NCBI GenBank assembly: GCA_021807845.1
Contig: JAKBCM010000027.1
Span: forward strand, 1 to 12,428
DNA from: Pseudomonadota bacterium
GTDB taxonomy: Bacteria; Pseudomonadota; Gammaproteobacteria; Legionellales; Legionellaceae
Direction: 5' to 3'
DNA: 12,428 bases
In this document: in pieces, positions 1-7,020 of the stretch
Position numbering within the stretch: the stretch's first letter is position 1
Layout of the letters: every line of letters starts with the position of its first letter
Made by a program: the position numbers and the translations under genes
Notes under the pieces: generated by a model
The model's database searches: none
What the model was told of the DNA's origin: nothing
Seen by the model: only the letters and a program-made list of their open reading frames with translations

Positions 1-504
1 CGTTACATGGCTATTTCGGGTATTGAGAAAAAAGAGGCTTCTGCTACAGCAGCAGAGTTTCAGGACGATATCGTTAGAACATATCAATATCGCTCACTCG
101 ATTCTGAAACAATAGAATTATTTGTCAATCAAGAATCTGTTGGACAATTTGATTTGTTTAGACAAATGGGCCCTAATGCAACGAGCTCTGATTATCATGT
201 GAGAACCATGGAAGTGAACTATTCGCGCTATAGTCAATTCAAAAAATTGATAGACATGGCAGAAGAAAAATTAGTTGCCTTAGCCACAAAAAAAGCAAAA
301 ATAGACGTTGATCAATCTGCTGCAACAACTGCGTTACAAACAATAGGTTTCTTAGCAGCTCCTACCCCTCGACCAGCTGAATCAGACAGAGTCAGAATAG
401 CAAAAGAGAAAACGGCTAAAAAGATGGCAGAATTACGCGCCAAACAGAAGGCCGCCGCAGCTGAGAGCCTTGCAGAGGATAGGCACGGACCATCACCTAC
501 CTAG
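1..504 (+). CDS. Unrecognised protein, probably 5'-truncated by the window edge
   Basis: I do not recognise this gene. The reading frame is open to the first base. The first ATG is at base 7, with only six bases before it, so no ribosome site can be judged and the real start may lie outside the window. From that ATG the product is 165 residues. It has no signal peptide or membrane segment. The first 75 residues look globular and mixed (aromatic pairs such as [16 protein letters not shown]). Residues 78-100 are a likely amphipathic helix rich in Lys and Glu. A short Pro-rich patch (118-123) is followed by a Lys/Ala-rich tail (about 130-157) that looks helical or coiled-coil. Its TAG stop overlaps the panC stop on the other strand. 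The acidic-basic helical tail would fit a secreted effector or a structural protein, but that is only a guess. Confidence 0.6.
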   Translation, partial: RYMAISGIEKKEASATAAEFQDDIVRTYQYRSLDSETIELFVNQESVGQFDLFRQMGPNATSSDYHVRTMEVNYSRYSQFKKLIDMAEEKLVALATKKAKIDVDQSAATTALQTIGFLAAPTPRPAESDRVRIAKEKTAKKMAELRAKQKAAAAESLAEDRHGPSPT

Positions 505-1271
505 CCATGTGAGACCCTTTGATTGTCAATTAAGCGAATATCGCCAATTTTGACGGCGATAAAGCGTCTTTCTTCATGGGTTTCAAGATATTCAACTTCA
601 ATGCCTAATGCATTGAGTTGATGTCGTAATGACTCATTAGGCATATTTTTTTGTTGAAAAATACGTGCAAACTGTTCTGCTAGTTGGCGTTGTTGTTGAT
701 TTAAGCGATGATTGCGAGAACTATAGGGAAGTCCACTTGCTTCACGAATGGTAGGGCAAGATTTGACTTCGATATCCATGAAAAATGCCATTGCCATGTC
801 ACGGATGAGTTGTTGTTGTTGGTAATCTTTTTCACCGAAGTATGCACGATGTGGCTTAATGAGATTGAAGAGCTTCATGACAATGGTTAATACACCAGTA
901 AAATGACCTGGTCTTTGTTTGCCTTCCATCATCAGGCTGTGCTTATTTTCAATGAGCTGAAAGTGTTTACCATCAGCATAGATAGAGTCTTCTTGGGGAA
1001 GAAGACAATAATCGACGCCTGTTTCTGAAAGGAGCTGAAGATCCGTATCTAGTGTTCTTGGATAGTTCACGAAATCATGTTTGTCATTAAATTGGGTAGG
1101 ATTGACAAAAATACTGACAACTGTGCGATCATTTTCTTCCTGACAGGTTTTGAAAAGAGACACGTGCCCCAGATGTAAATTTCCCATGGTCGGTATAAAG
1201 CCAAGGGATTGTTCTGGGGCTAAAGTTTGACGAAATTGACGCCAAGCATGAAGATCGCGAAAAATTTGCAT
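501..1271 (-). CDS. panC: Pantothenate synthetase (pantoate--beta-alanine ligase)
   Basis: Cytosolic enzyme that joins pantoate and beta-alanine with ATP (via pantoyl adenylate) to make pantothenate, the precursor of coenzyme A. 256 residues, slightly short for the family (E. coli has 283). Visible motifs: PTMG at 27-30, HLGH (the HIGH-type ATP motif) at 33-36, FVNPTQF at 55-61, RPGHFTGV at 120-127, FGEKDYQQ at 145-152, and the KMSKS-like loop YSSRN at 183-187, where many homologues have M or L at the first position. The C-terminus ends in the usual VRLIDN-like segment (IRLIDNQRV). ATG start 11 bp after the panB stop, with an AAGG ribosome site straddling that stop, so it is cotranscribed and probably coupled with panB. 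panD is not in the window, so the source of beta-alanine is not visible here. Confidence 0.96.
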   Translation of the reverse strand: MQIFRDLHAWRQFRQTLAPEQSLGFIPTMGNLHLGHVSLFKTCQEENDRTVVSIFVNPTQFNDKHDFVNYPRTLDTDLQLLSETGVDYCLLPQEDSIYADGKHFQLIENKHSLMMEGKQRPGHFTGVLTIVMKLFNLIKPHRAYFGEKDYQQQQLIRDMAMAFFMDIEVKSCPTIREASGLPYSSRNHRLNQQQRQLAEQFARIFQQKNMPNESLRHQLNALGIEVEYLETHEERRFIAVKIGDIRLIDNQRVSHG

Positions 1272-1282
1272 AAAAAAATGCC

Positions 1283-2071
1283 TTAAAAAGCGTGTTCGTG
1301 AGTTGGGAAGTGAGTGTGTTCAACTTGCAGCGCATACGCGTTAATGGCAGACAGCAGCACTTCTTTGGCGTCGGCAAATTGCTTTACAAAACGCGGTTTG
1401 AATTTGGTCTCTAATCCTAACATGTCATGCCAGACCAATACTTGCCCATCAGTTTCAGCCCCGGCCCCTATGCCGATGGTCGGAATAGATAGCGCTTGGG
1501 TGATGATGTTTGCCAGTTTGCTGGGGATACATTCAAGAACCAAAGCAAAGCATCCAGCTTCTTCTAAACGTTTTGCTTCTTTCAGCAACTGGATCGCTTG
1601 CTCTTCCTCTTTCCCTTGCACTTTATAACCACCCAATTGCAAAATAGATTGAGGCATTAAACCAATATGTCCCATGACAGGGATTCCGGAGGTGACCAAG
1701 TGCTGAATGGTTTGACATACTTCGGCATCAGCTCCTTCAATTTTAACAGCATGAGCCCCTGCCTGAAGTAATTTTCGGACATTTTGAATGGTTTCAGAGA
1801 TGGAAGCGCGATGGCAAAGGAATGGCAGATCAGTGATGATAAATTGCGAACCTATCCCTCGTGCAACAGCTTCTGTATGCATGATCATCATATCCATCGT
1901 TGCCATAATGGTACTGTCATAACCATGGACAACCATCGCCACGCTATCACCAACCAATACGCAGTCAATCTTTGATTCACTCACAATGCGCGCAGAAGGA
2001 TAATCATAACAAGTCAACATGCTGATTTTTGTCTGTTGAATTTTTTTATTTTTGAAATCAAGGATATTCAT
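1283..2071 (-). CDS. panB: 3-methyl-2-oxobutanoate hydroxymethyltransferase (ketopantoate hydroxymethyltransferase)
   Basis: First committed step of pantothenate synthesis: transfers a hydroxymethyl group from methylene-tetrahydrofolate to 2-oxoisovalerate, giving ketopantoate. Cytosolic TIM-barrel enzyme, 262 residues from this start (E. coli 264). Motifs: TCYDYPSA at 20-27, [11 protein letters not shown] at 40-50 with metal-binding D42, ITDLPF at 79-84 with D81, VKIEGA at 109-114, [10 protein letters not shown] at 133-142, catalytic E180 in LVLEC, IGIGAG at 199-204 and [10 protein letters not shown] at 207-216. The frame is open to an ATG at 2116, but I chose the ATG at 2071. It matches the usual N-terminus (a short helix before the first barrel strand) and has a strong purine-rich ribosome site, GAGGGG, about 9 bases upstream. 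First gene of the panB-panC unit. Confidence 0.96.
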   Translation of the reverse strand: MNILDFKNKKIQQTKISMLTCYDYPSARIVSESKIDCVLVGDSVAMVVHGYDSTIMATMDMMIMHTEAVARGIGSQFIITDLPFLCHRASISETIQNVRKLLQAGAHAVKIEGADAEVCQTIQHLVTSGIPVMGHIGLMPQSILQLGGYKVQGKEEEQAIQLLKEAKRLEEAGCFALVLECIPSKLANIITQALSIPTIGIGAGAETDGQVLVWHDMLGLETKFKPRFVKQFADAKEVLLSAINAYALQVEHTHFPTHEHAF

Positions 2072-2160
2072 GACAAGCCCCCCTCTAGGAAGCTCATATG
2101 AACAATAGCAACACATAAAGAAACATCAGGGTTTATATTTGAATCAGGTACCTGTCTCAT
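2068..2160 (-). CDS. Possible 30-codon leader ORF coupled to panB
   Basis: A short ORF (MRQVPDSNINPD at its start, FLEGGLS at its end) begins at an ATG with a GAGG ribosome site about 9 bases upstream. It ends in a TGA that overlaps the panB ATG in an ATGA arrangement. This is the geometry of translational coupling, so ribosomes finishing it could restart on panB. There is no run of one amino acid that would suggest classical attenuation, although it holds several Val and Ile codons, the family from which the PanB substrate derives. It could equally be chance. Confidence 0.35.
   Translation of the reverse strand: MRQVPDSNINPDVSLCVAIVHMSFLEGGLS
2145..2154. repeat. 10-bp perfect palindrome in the panB leader
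   Basis: CAGGTACCTG is a perfect inverted repeat inside the panB upstream region, just downstream of the putative panB transcription start. It could be an operator half-site pair. A palindrome this short can also arise by chance. Confidence 0.2.
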
Positions 2161-2186
2161 GGATCAAGTCCTCTAAAAGTAATTGA

Positions 2187-2213
2187 ATAATGTCACTGCT
2201 CATATAGAGTCAA
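2187..2213 (-). promoter_or_regulatory. Candidate panBC promoter
   Basis: Reading the minus strand, TTGACT (5 of 6 to the sigma-70 -35 consensus) lies 15 bases before CATTAT (4 of 6 to the -10 box). The spacing is short. Transcription would start near 2180 and give a leader of about 110 bases that contains the 30-codon ORF. It lies between the end of the 1309-residue gene and panB. Confidence 0.35.
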
Positions 2214-2242
2214 TGCGCCTACATCTTGCTTTTTCTAGAATC

Positions 2243-2277
2243 ATGCATAGTTTACGAAAAAAAAAGGCTTTATGCAT
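2243..2277 (-). terminator. Weak terminator candidate after the 1309-residue gene
   Basis: Inverted repeat ATGCATA / TATGCAT (2243-2249 and 2271-2277) surrounds a run of nine A on the + strand (2257-2265), which is nine T on the transcribed strand just after the stop codon at 2270. The T run lies inside the loop rather than after the stem, so this is not a standard intrinsic terminator. A tight ACTGA/TCAGT hairpin in the last codons may help. Confidence 0.25.
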
Positions 2278-5200
2278 TACTGAACTCAGTCGAGATAGCA
2301 TTTATTTGCACAAAACTGTGTTTGTTTTGTTCAAAAATGGGATCGCATTGAGTGCTGCTGATATCTCTACTTTGCAAAATATAAAACTGTTGGTCTTTGA
2401 TGACCCATTCTATGTCTTGAGGTTTGCCAAACAAGGCCTGAATGTCACGACCCAAATGAAATAACATTTGGTATTGTTGTGTGCTTAAAATGTTCTTATC
2501 ACCCATCACAGGAAATGCTTGCCCCTCTTCATTGATGTGTAGGGACGTGATATGAGCACTTCCTTCAGTGACGCCCATCGCGCCATCTTGGGAAATCTCT
2601 ACTTGCATCATTCCTGGGATTGAACTTTGAGTAAACAATACTCCGCCGCATTGGGCCTTAATATAAGGCTGGAGCATTAAGTTTAAACAGATTTCTGTTT
2701 CATGACTGTATTGTCCTATGACGGTTGAAGTATCTAATACATTTTGGTACGCCGCATGAATATGAAAGGTGAGATCATCACAGGTTTCAATTCCTGCTTG
2801 GGAATAAAAGAGACCTGCATAACTATAATCACTACTGTCTTCAACGTTGGTTGAGGAGCGAACAATGATTGGGGTTCCTATTTTGGATATGACGTTAAAG
2901 AGCGCCAACAATGCCTCATCTATTGCTTTTGATTCTAAATCAGCTTGATTTTGGATATCTTTTATCGTGACCCATCGATGAATCTTTTTTACCGACTCAT
3001 GTTTTAAAATAATGGTTTGAGGAAGATGAAAGCCTCTTTGACTCATCATGGCTAAACGTTGCGCCTTATGGCCGATGAAGGATGTGTGAAGCATCCCATC
3101 TAAAAACGCCCAGTCTAATATGTTATTTTTTAATACGTTGACTTGATGGCTATTTTCTATGATTAATATGGATTGGTCTTTGATGTTAGAGATAGGAAAT
3201 TGAGCAATCATCGCTATGTTTTTTTCTCGGGCAATGATAGCGCTATGGCTCAAATACCCCCCTTTTTTGAGGATGATGCCTTGGAGATGCTGGCAGGCAA
3301 TGATTTGTTCGGGTAATAGGTTATCCGCTACGAGAATGCTACCTTTCGGTAATTGATTCAGCACCAAATAGTCTTGAAATAGGACGGCATGCCCCATAAT
3401 GATCGGTTGATTTCCTGCCACTCTGATGGCCTCTGGAATGATTTTTTCCTCTTCTTTTTCGTTCCTTGATGTGGATGAGGCGCTCTCAAGATCCTCGAAA
3501 GAAAAGGAGTCAGGGAATGGAATTTTATTTTGAATCAGCCAATCATCATAACGATGCTGTAATAAACTCAGAAGTTTCATTCTATCCGCAGGTAAATGAA
3601 GAAAATCATCTATGGTGAGATAGGCCAAAGGGATAGGCAGGTTTAGTTTGTTTTGACATTTTTCTAATAATAAACTGATCAATTGCCATTCTTTTAATTG
3701 GAGTTGCCTTAGGTTGGTTCGGATCAGTTCAGTTTTTAAAAAAACGTGTTGTTCATCGCTCAGCTGATGTGTCTCTTTGAGTTCATTTTTGGGATGGATA
3801 CACTTGAAATCGCTTATGTTTTCTGAAAACTCATAATAAGAAGGCAAGGGTAATGTATGCCATGAGTGAGGCGGCGCTTGAATAAAATGAGCCAAATCAG
3901 CAGAAGATTGTACTGTCGCCATTTGTAATGTCTGAAAGGCATGTTGATTGAGCAAACTACTATAGCTCTGCCACATCCCACTTTCCTGATAAAGGGCTCT
4001 CAAGGCTTTATTGATGACTCGTTTTAATTGATAAAAAGAGAGCGGTTTGTCTATAGACTCAGAAAGCTTTGCAAGTCTTAACTCGGTTCTTGGTAATATG
4101 ATGGTATGATAATCTTCAAAGAGGCTTTCAATAGCCAAATGAAATCTCATATCTACTATTTTTTTTCTGATTTGAGAGAGCCATCTACGTTCTGAGAATA
4201 TTTCTTTCTCAAATGATTTATCAAGATAGAGGTGATGAGATAAAGCAAAACATTGCTCTTTGGTTTTCTCATCGGACTTCAGTAATAATCCAAGTTTATA
4301 CAAAGATTGATAATATCCTCCTTTTTTACCCCACCGACATTGTAAGAGATCAACCATTAATGGGGTTGGTTTTGAAAACACTTCTTGAAAGCTCACAGAA
4401 GAGAAGCGTTTTTCGGAGGGTTTCCCCGGAAAAGTTTGGTGATGTTTTAATAAGAGATGTCTATTAACGACGCTTGCTTCTTGATGATTATGAACAAGAT
4501 TCAATGAGATGATATTCCCATCGTGATCCAACTGAAGCAAAAAATCCTGTTGAAAAAAAAGCAATAGACTTCGAATGAGATGACTATAGTCCATCAGAGT
4601 CGACTCTTCTATTTGTACGTTTTGCAAAAATAAATCGCCTGAATCGCTTACGATTTGACCTGTAAATAATCCTAAAGAAGCTGATTGATTGCCAATGATA
4701 AGGTGAATCTTTCCTATTTCTCGGTCATGGTGTGTATTTAACTGGATAAACGCCTCTTTTCCTGGACAACATCCATAACCACATCGCTTTAATAAGGTTA
4801 TGGTCTGTTCCGGTGTGTATTTAAATCGACATATCAATGAGTAAAGCACCAGGTCTACGCAAAGAGGAATCATCAAAAATAAACTAAGGATCACAAGACT
4901 AGGCAATGAAATTTTGAATAAATGAACCACAGAAACAGCGCCGATAACGATACCTAGGTCTCGCATTTTGGGAAAATGAAAGGTTTGGGTAGGGGGGAGT
5001 GGCACAAAAAACTGGCGTAGTCTGAGGATGTGAATATTCAAACGTTTTCTATCGGGATAAAGGAGATGCATCCACACCACAAAGCCGAATAATGCATATA
5101 CAGCACATAGATATTGGATTTGCATAGGAAAGTCGGCGTTTAGCTCATGCAACTCAAAATCAAATGGGATGAAAAAATGAGAGAGCTCTAGCGGCAGAAT

Positions 5201-6199
5201 AAGAATACTCATCATCATACTGAAAAACATATATATCCATGGATAAAGAGTACTGGGGGTGGCGAATATACTCTGGAAGAACTCTCTGAGGCGAAGTGCA
5301 AAAAAGGCAGAAAAAGAGAAAAAAACAACCCACAATAGCCTATGGAACGGGTACGGTTCAGAGGGATGGGTCGTTGTAAAAAAAACATGAGAAATGTTCA
5401 GTGGCTCTAACATTTGGGCGACAGAATCGTAAGCCAATTTAGTATTTATGATGGGAATATGATGTGCGGCTATCGCCTTTTCATAGGCTTGTCTCAATTG
5501 TGTTTGTGTTGATGGTGAGTTATCAGCGATTTGAATTTCGGTAAATCTTGGTTTTTCTAATAAAAATTTTGCATAGTTTTCAGGGATACTGCTCACATAG
5601 GGGATGTTAATGTCTTGCCCTAATGTCACTAACTGATGAATACCACCCGGTAAATAAAACAGTCTTTTTTCAGCCAGCGCTTGTTTCAATAATGACTGAC
5701 CTTCTAATCCAAATAAAGTGGATGATGATGCTCCAAAGTTACAATATAGGATCATGTGCTTATCTTTATTCATCTTCAAATAAGTCAGAAGACCACGACC
5801 CAGTGGAAAAAAAAGGGATCCAAGCAAATGGACGGTGTTATATGATTTTTTATCGCGCACATCAATGAATATGGGTTTCGCATCTGAATGTTGCCACTCT
5901 TTGATTGTTTTTAGAGTCACAGGATCATTTTGAATAAACCAATGATTGGGGACATGAACAGAAAATAGTAAAATGAAGCAGATGATCTTCGTAAAATGGA
6001 GGCGATACCATAAGAATAATTTTGTTTTGACCCAGACGTATCTCACTATCAAAGACAACACACCAAATATTAAAAACCCTGGATAAATAAGACTGCCTCC
6101 TAATAAAGCCAAGGTCTCAGGGGGAGGAATGGCATATATAGGTGAAACATAGGTTGATAAAAAACAAAAAGTGATGATGCACTTTAAAAGTAATGCCAC
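2270..6199 (-). CDS. Membrane protein with rhodanese domain, phosphohistidine domain and C-terminal PPDK-type ATP-grasp domain
   Basis: 1309 residues; substrate unknown. In order: a hydrophobic start (4-23, possible signal peptide ending PIYA); membrane segments near 36-54 and 67-82; a rhodanese-like domain, about 92-200 (FIDVRDKKSY at 111-120, HLLGS at 124-128, loop CNFGAS with C153); about five further membrane segments (287-304, 318-336, 362-382, 412-430, 432-455); a cysteine cluster RCGYGCCPG (472-480); a long unrecognised region to about 920; a swivelling phosphohistidine domain, about 930-1020, with GGYLSHSAIIARE at 980-992 (H985 the phosphate carrier); and an ATP-grasp domain, about 1038-1282, with K1045, VRSSTNVED at 1113-1121, CGGVLFT at 1184-1190, DIEW at 1262-1265 and ILQSRD at 1274-1279. 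No PEP/pyruvate barrel follows. PEP synthase and PPDK place ATP-grasp first; glucan water dikinases use the order seen here. Catalytic residues look intact, so I infer an active ATP-dependent dikinase or phosphotransferase at the inner membrane. The start is GTG, preceded by GGAAAG; the frame upstream has no other start before a stop at 6272-6274. Confidence 0.85.
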   Translation of the reverse strand: MALLLKCIITFCFLSTYVSPIYAIPPPETLALLGGSLIYPGFLIFGVLSLIVRYVWVKTKLFLWYRLHFTKIICFILLFSVHVPNHWFIQNDPVTLKTIKEWQHSDAKPIFIDVRDKKSYNTVHLLGSLFFPLGRGLLTYLKMNKDKHMILYCNFGASSSTLFGLEGQSLLKQALAEKRLFYLPGGIHQLVTLGQDINIPYVSSIPENYAKFLLEKPRFTEIQIADNSPSTQTQLRQAYEKAIAAHHIPIINTKLAYDSVAQMLEPLNISHVFFTTTHPSEPYPFHRLLWVVFFSFSAFFALRLREFFQSIFATPSTLYPWIYMFFSMMMSILILPLELSHFFIPFDFELHELNADFPMQIQYLCAVYALFGFVVWMHLLYPDRKRLNIHILRLRQFFVPLPPTQTFHFPKMRDLGIVIGAVSVVHLFKISLPSLVILSLFLMIPLCVDLVLYSLICRFKYTPEQTITLLKRCGYGCCPGKEAFIQLNTHHDREIGKIHLIIGNQSASLGLFTGQIVSDSGDLFLQNVQIEESTLMDYSHLIRSLLLFFQQDFLLQLDHDGNIISLNLVHNHQEASVVNRHLLLKHHQTFPGKPSEKRFSSVSFQEVFSKPTPLMVDLLQCRWGKKGGYYQSLYKLGLLLKSDEKTKEQCFALSHHLYLDKSFEKEIFSERRWLSQIRKKIVDMRFHLAIESLFEDYHTIILPRTELRLAKLSESIDKPLSFYQLKRVINKALRALYQESGMWQSYSSLLNQHAFQTLQMATVQSSADLAHFIQAPPHSWHTLPLPSYYEFSENISDFKCIHPKNELKETHQLSDEQHVFLKTELIRTNLRQLQLKEWQLISLLLEKCQNKLNLPIPLAYLTIDDFLHLPADRMKLLSLLQHRYDDWLIQNKIPFPDSFSFEDLESASSTSRNEKEEEKIIPEAIRVAGNQPIIMGHAVLFQDYLVLNQLPKGSILVADNLLPEQIIACQHLQGIILKKGGYLSHSAIIAREKNIAMIAQFPISNIKDQSILIIENSHQVNVLKNNILDWAFLDGMLHTSFIGHKAQRLAMMSQRGFHLPQTIILKHESVKKIHRWVTIKDIQNQADLESKAIDEALLALFNVISKIGTPIIVRSSTNVEDSSDYSYAGLFYSQAGIETCDDLTFHIHAAYQNVLDTSTVIGQYSHETEICLNLMLQPYIKAQCGGVLFTQSSIPGMMQVEISQDGAMGVTEGSAHITSLHINEEGQAFPVMGDKNILSTQQYQMLFHLGRDIQALFGKPQDIEWVIKDQQFYILQSRDISSTQCDPIFEQNKHSFVQINAISTEFSNA

Positions 6200-6254
6200 T
6201 GTCTTTCCAAGTATAGGTGAATGAGAGGTTTGGTTTTTGAAGCCCCATTTCCAT

Positions 6255-6260
6255 TTTATA
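6255..6260 (-). promoter_or_regulatory. Candidate -10 box for the 1309-residue gene
   Basis: On the minus strand the sequence reads TATAAA (5 of 6 to the sigma-70 -10 box) in an AT-rich stretch about 55 bases before the GTG start. No good -35 is seen at 16-18 bases (best CTTCAA). Weak support. Confidence 0.25.
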
Positions 6261-6324
6261 TTGATATTTTTCTAAATTGAAGGTCATACATTCTGACGCT
6301 TTCAACTTAATTTGGTGATATATT

Positions 6325-6357
6325 CAGCTCATTACAAAATGAATGAGCTGATTTTTT
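6325..6357 (+). terminator. Terminator-like hairpin and T tract abutting the hydrolase start
   Basis: CAGCTCATT (6325-6333) and AATGAGCTG (6342-6350) form a perfect 9-bp stem, extendable by one T-A pair, with an 8-base loop. TTTTTT follows at 6352-6357 and the ATG begins at 6358. In form it is an intrinsic terminator on the + strand, but no gene precedes it in this direction for nearly 6 kb. The 3' arm holds the only ribosome-site-like purines (TGAG) for the hydrolase, so the hairpin may instead hide the start site. Confidence 0.5.
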
Positions 6358-7020
6358 ATGATATTCACTGAACAATCAAATACTCCAGGTGAGCATCCTT
6401 TTTCTTGTTTGGGACCTGCTGGCCTTATTGAAGGTGTCATGACAGTCCCTGACCAGGTCAACAGAGCATACTTTGCTATTCTCGGGCATCCTCATTCTTT
6501 GCAAGGAGGCACGATGAATAACAAAGTGGTTACTACTTTGGCCCGTGTTTATAAAGAGCTTCATATTGCCAGTATTCGATTTAATTTTAGAGGAGTTGGA
6601 CAATCTGCTGGAACGTTTGATGAGGGGATCGGTGAAAGTGAAGATATGCTATTTTTGGCCTCTCAAATCTTAAAAGAGCACCCAGGGACCAAATTGCTTT
6701 TTTCGGGATTTTCTTTTGGCTCATATGTTGCCTATCGAGCGGCATCTCAAAGCAACAGTGCTTTATTGCTGACCATTGCTCCACCGGTCCATCATTACAA
6801 TTATCGCGAATTTACACCTCATCCTTCTCCTTGGGTCATTATCCAAGGTGTGGATGATGACGTTGTGCCTTATGAGCTGGTTCAGAATTTCAGCAACCAA
6901 GAATCGCCTCCTCTTCCTTTACTCATGTTTGCTGAAACAGGTCATTTTTTTCATGGAAAATTAATCGAATTAAAATCACGCCTTCTTGATACCATCCAAT
7001 CCTATATGGAGGTTATATGA
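6358..7020 (+). CDS. Alpha/beta hydrolase of the small COG2945 type
   Basis: 220-residue cytosolic alpha/beta-hydrolase-fold protein; the natural substrate of this family is not known. Visible: GPAGLIEGVM at 19-28; the family signature HPHSLQGGTMNNKVV at 44-58 (oxyanion-hole region); FNFRGVGQSAG at 75-85; the nucleophile elbow GFSFGS at 117-122 with S119; the acid in QGVDDDVVP (D166-D168); and the catalytic His in ETGHFFHG (H196). The triad is therefore complete. The ATG at 6358 is the only start that keeps the conserved GPAG strand, apart from a TTG at the Leu just before it. Its ribosome site is poor and lies in a hairpin. The stop overlaps the zapE start (ATGA), so the two genes are cotranscribed and coupled. 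No signal peptide. Confidence 0.85.
   Translation: MIFTEQSNTPGEHPFSCLGPAGLIEGVMTVPDQVNRAYFAILGHPHSLQGGTMNNKVVTTLARVYKELHIASIRFNFRGVGQSAGTFDEGIGESEDMLFLASQILKEHPGTKLLFSGFSFGSYVAYRAASQSNSALLLTIAPPVHHYNYREFTPHPSPWVIIQGVDDDVVPYELVQNFSNQESPPLPLLMFAETGHFFHGKLIELKSRLLDTIQSYMEVI

Noticed and set aside
2072..2116. N-terminal extension of PanB to the ATG at 2116
   Set aside because: The extra residues (MCCYCSYELPRGGLV) are not found in the family, and a strong ribosome site lies just before the internal ATG.
2183..2464. A 93-codon + strand frame opposite the end of the 1309-residue gene
   Set aside because: No family resemblance; most of it is antisense to the well-supported ATP-grasp coding region, and no ribosome site was evident.
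2270..6199. Calling the large protein PEP synthase (ppsA) or PPDK
   Set aside because: The PEP/pyruvate-binding barrel is absent, the domain order is reversed, and a membrane and rhodanese region is present.
6117..6305. A 62-codon minus-strand frame overlapping the start of the 1309-residue gene
   Set aside because: It runs out of frame over the hydrophobic N-terminus of the larger protein and has no recognisable features. The larger gene has its own GTG with a ribosome site.
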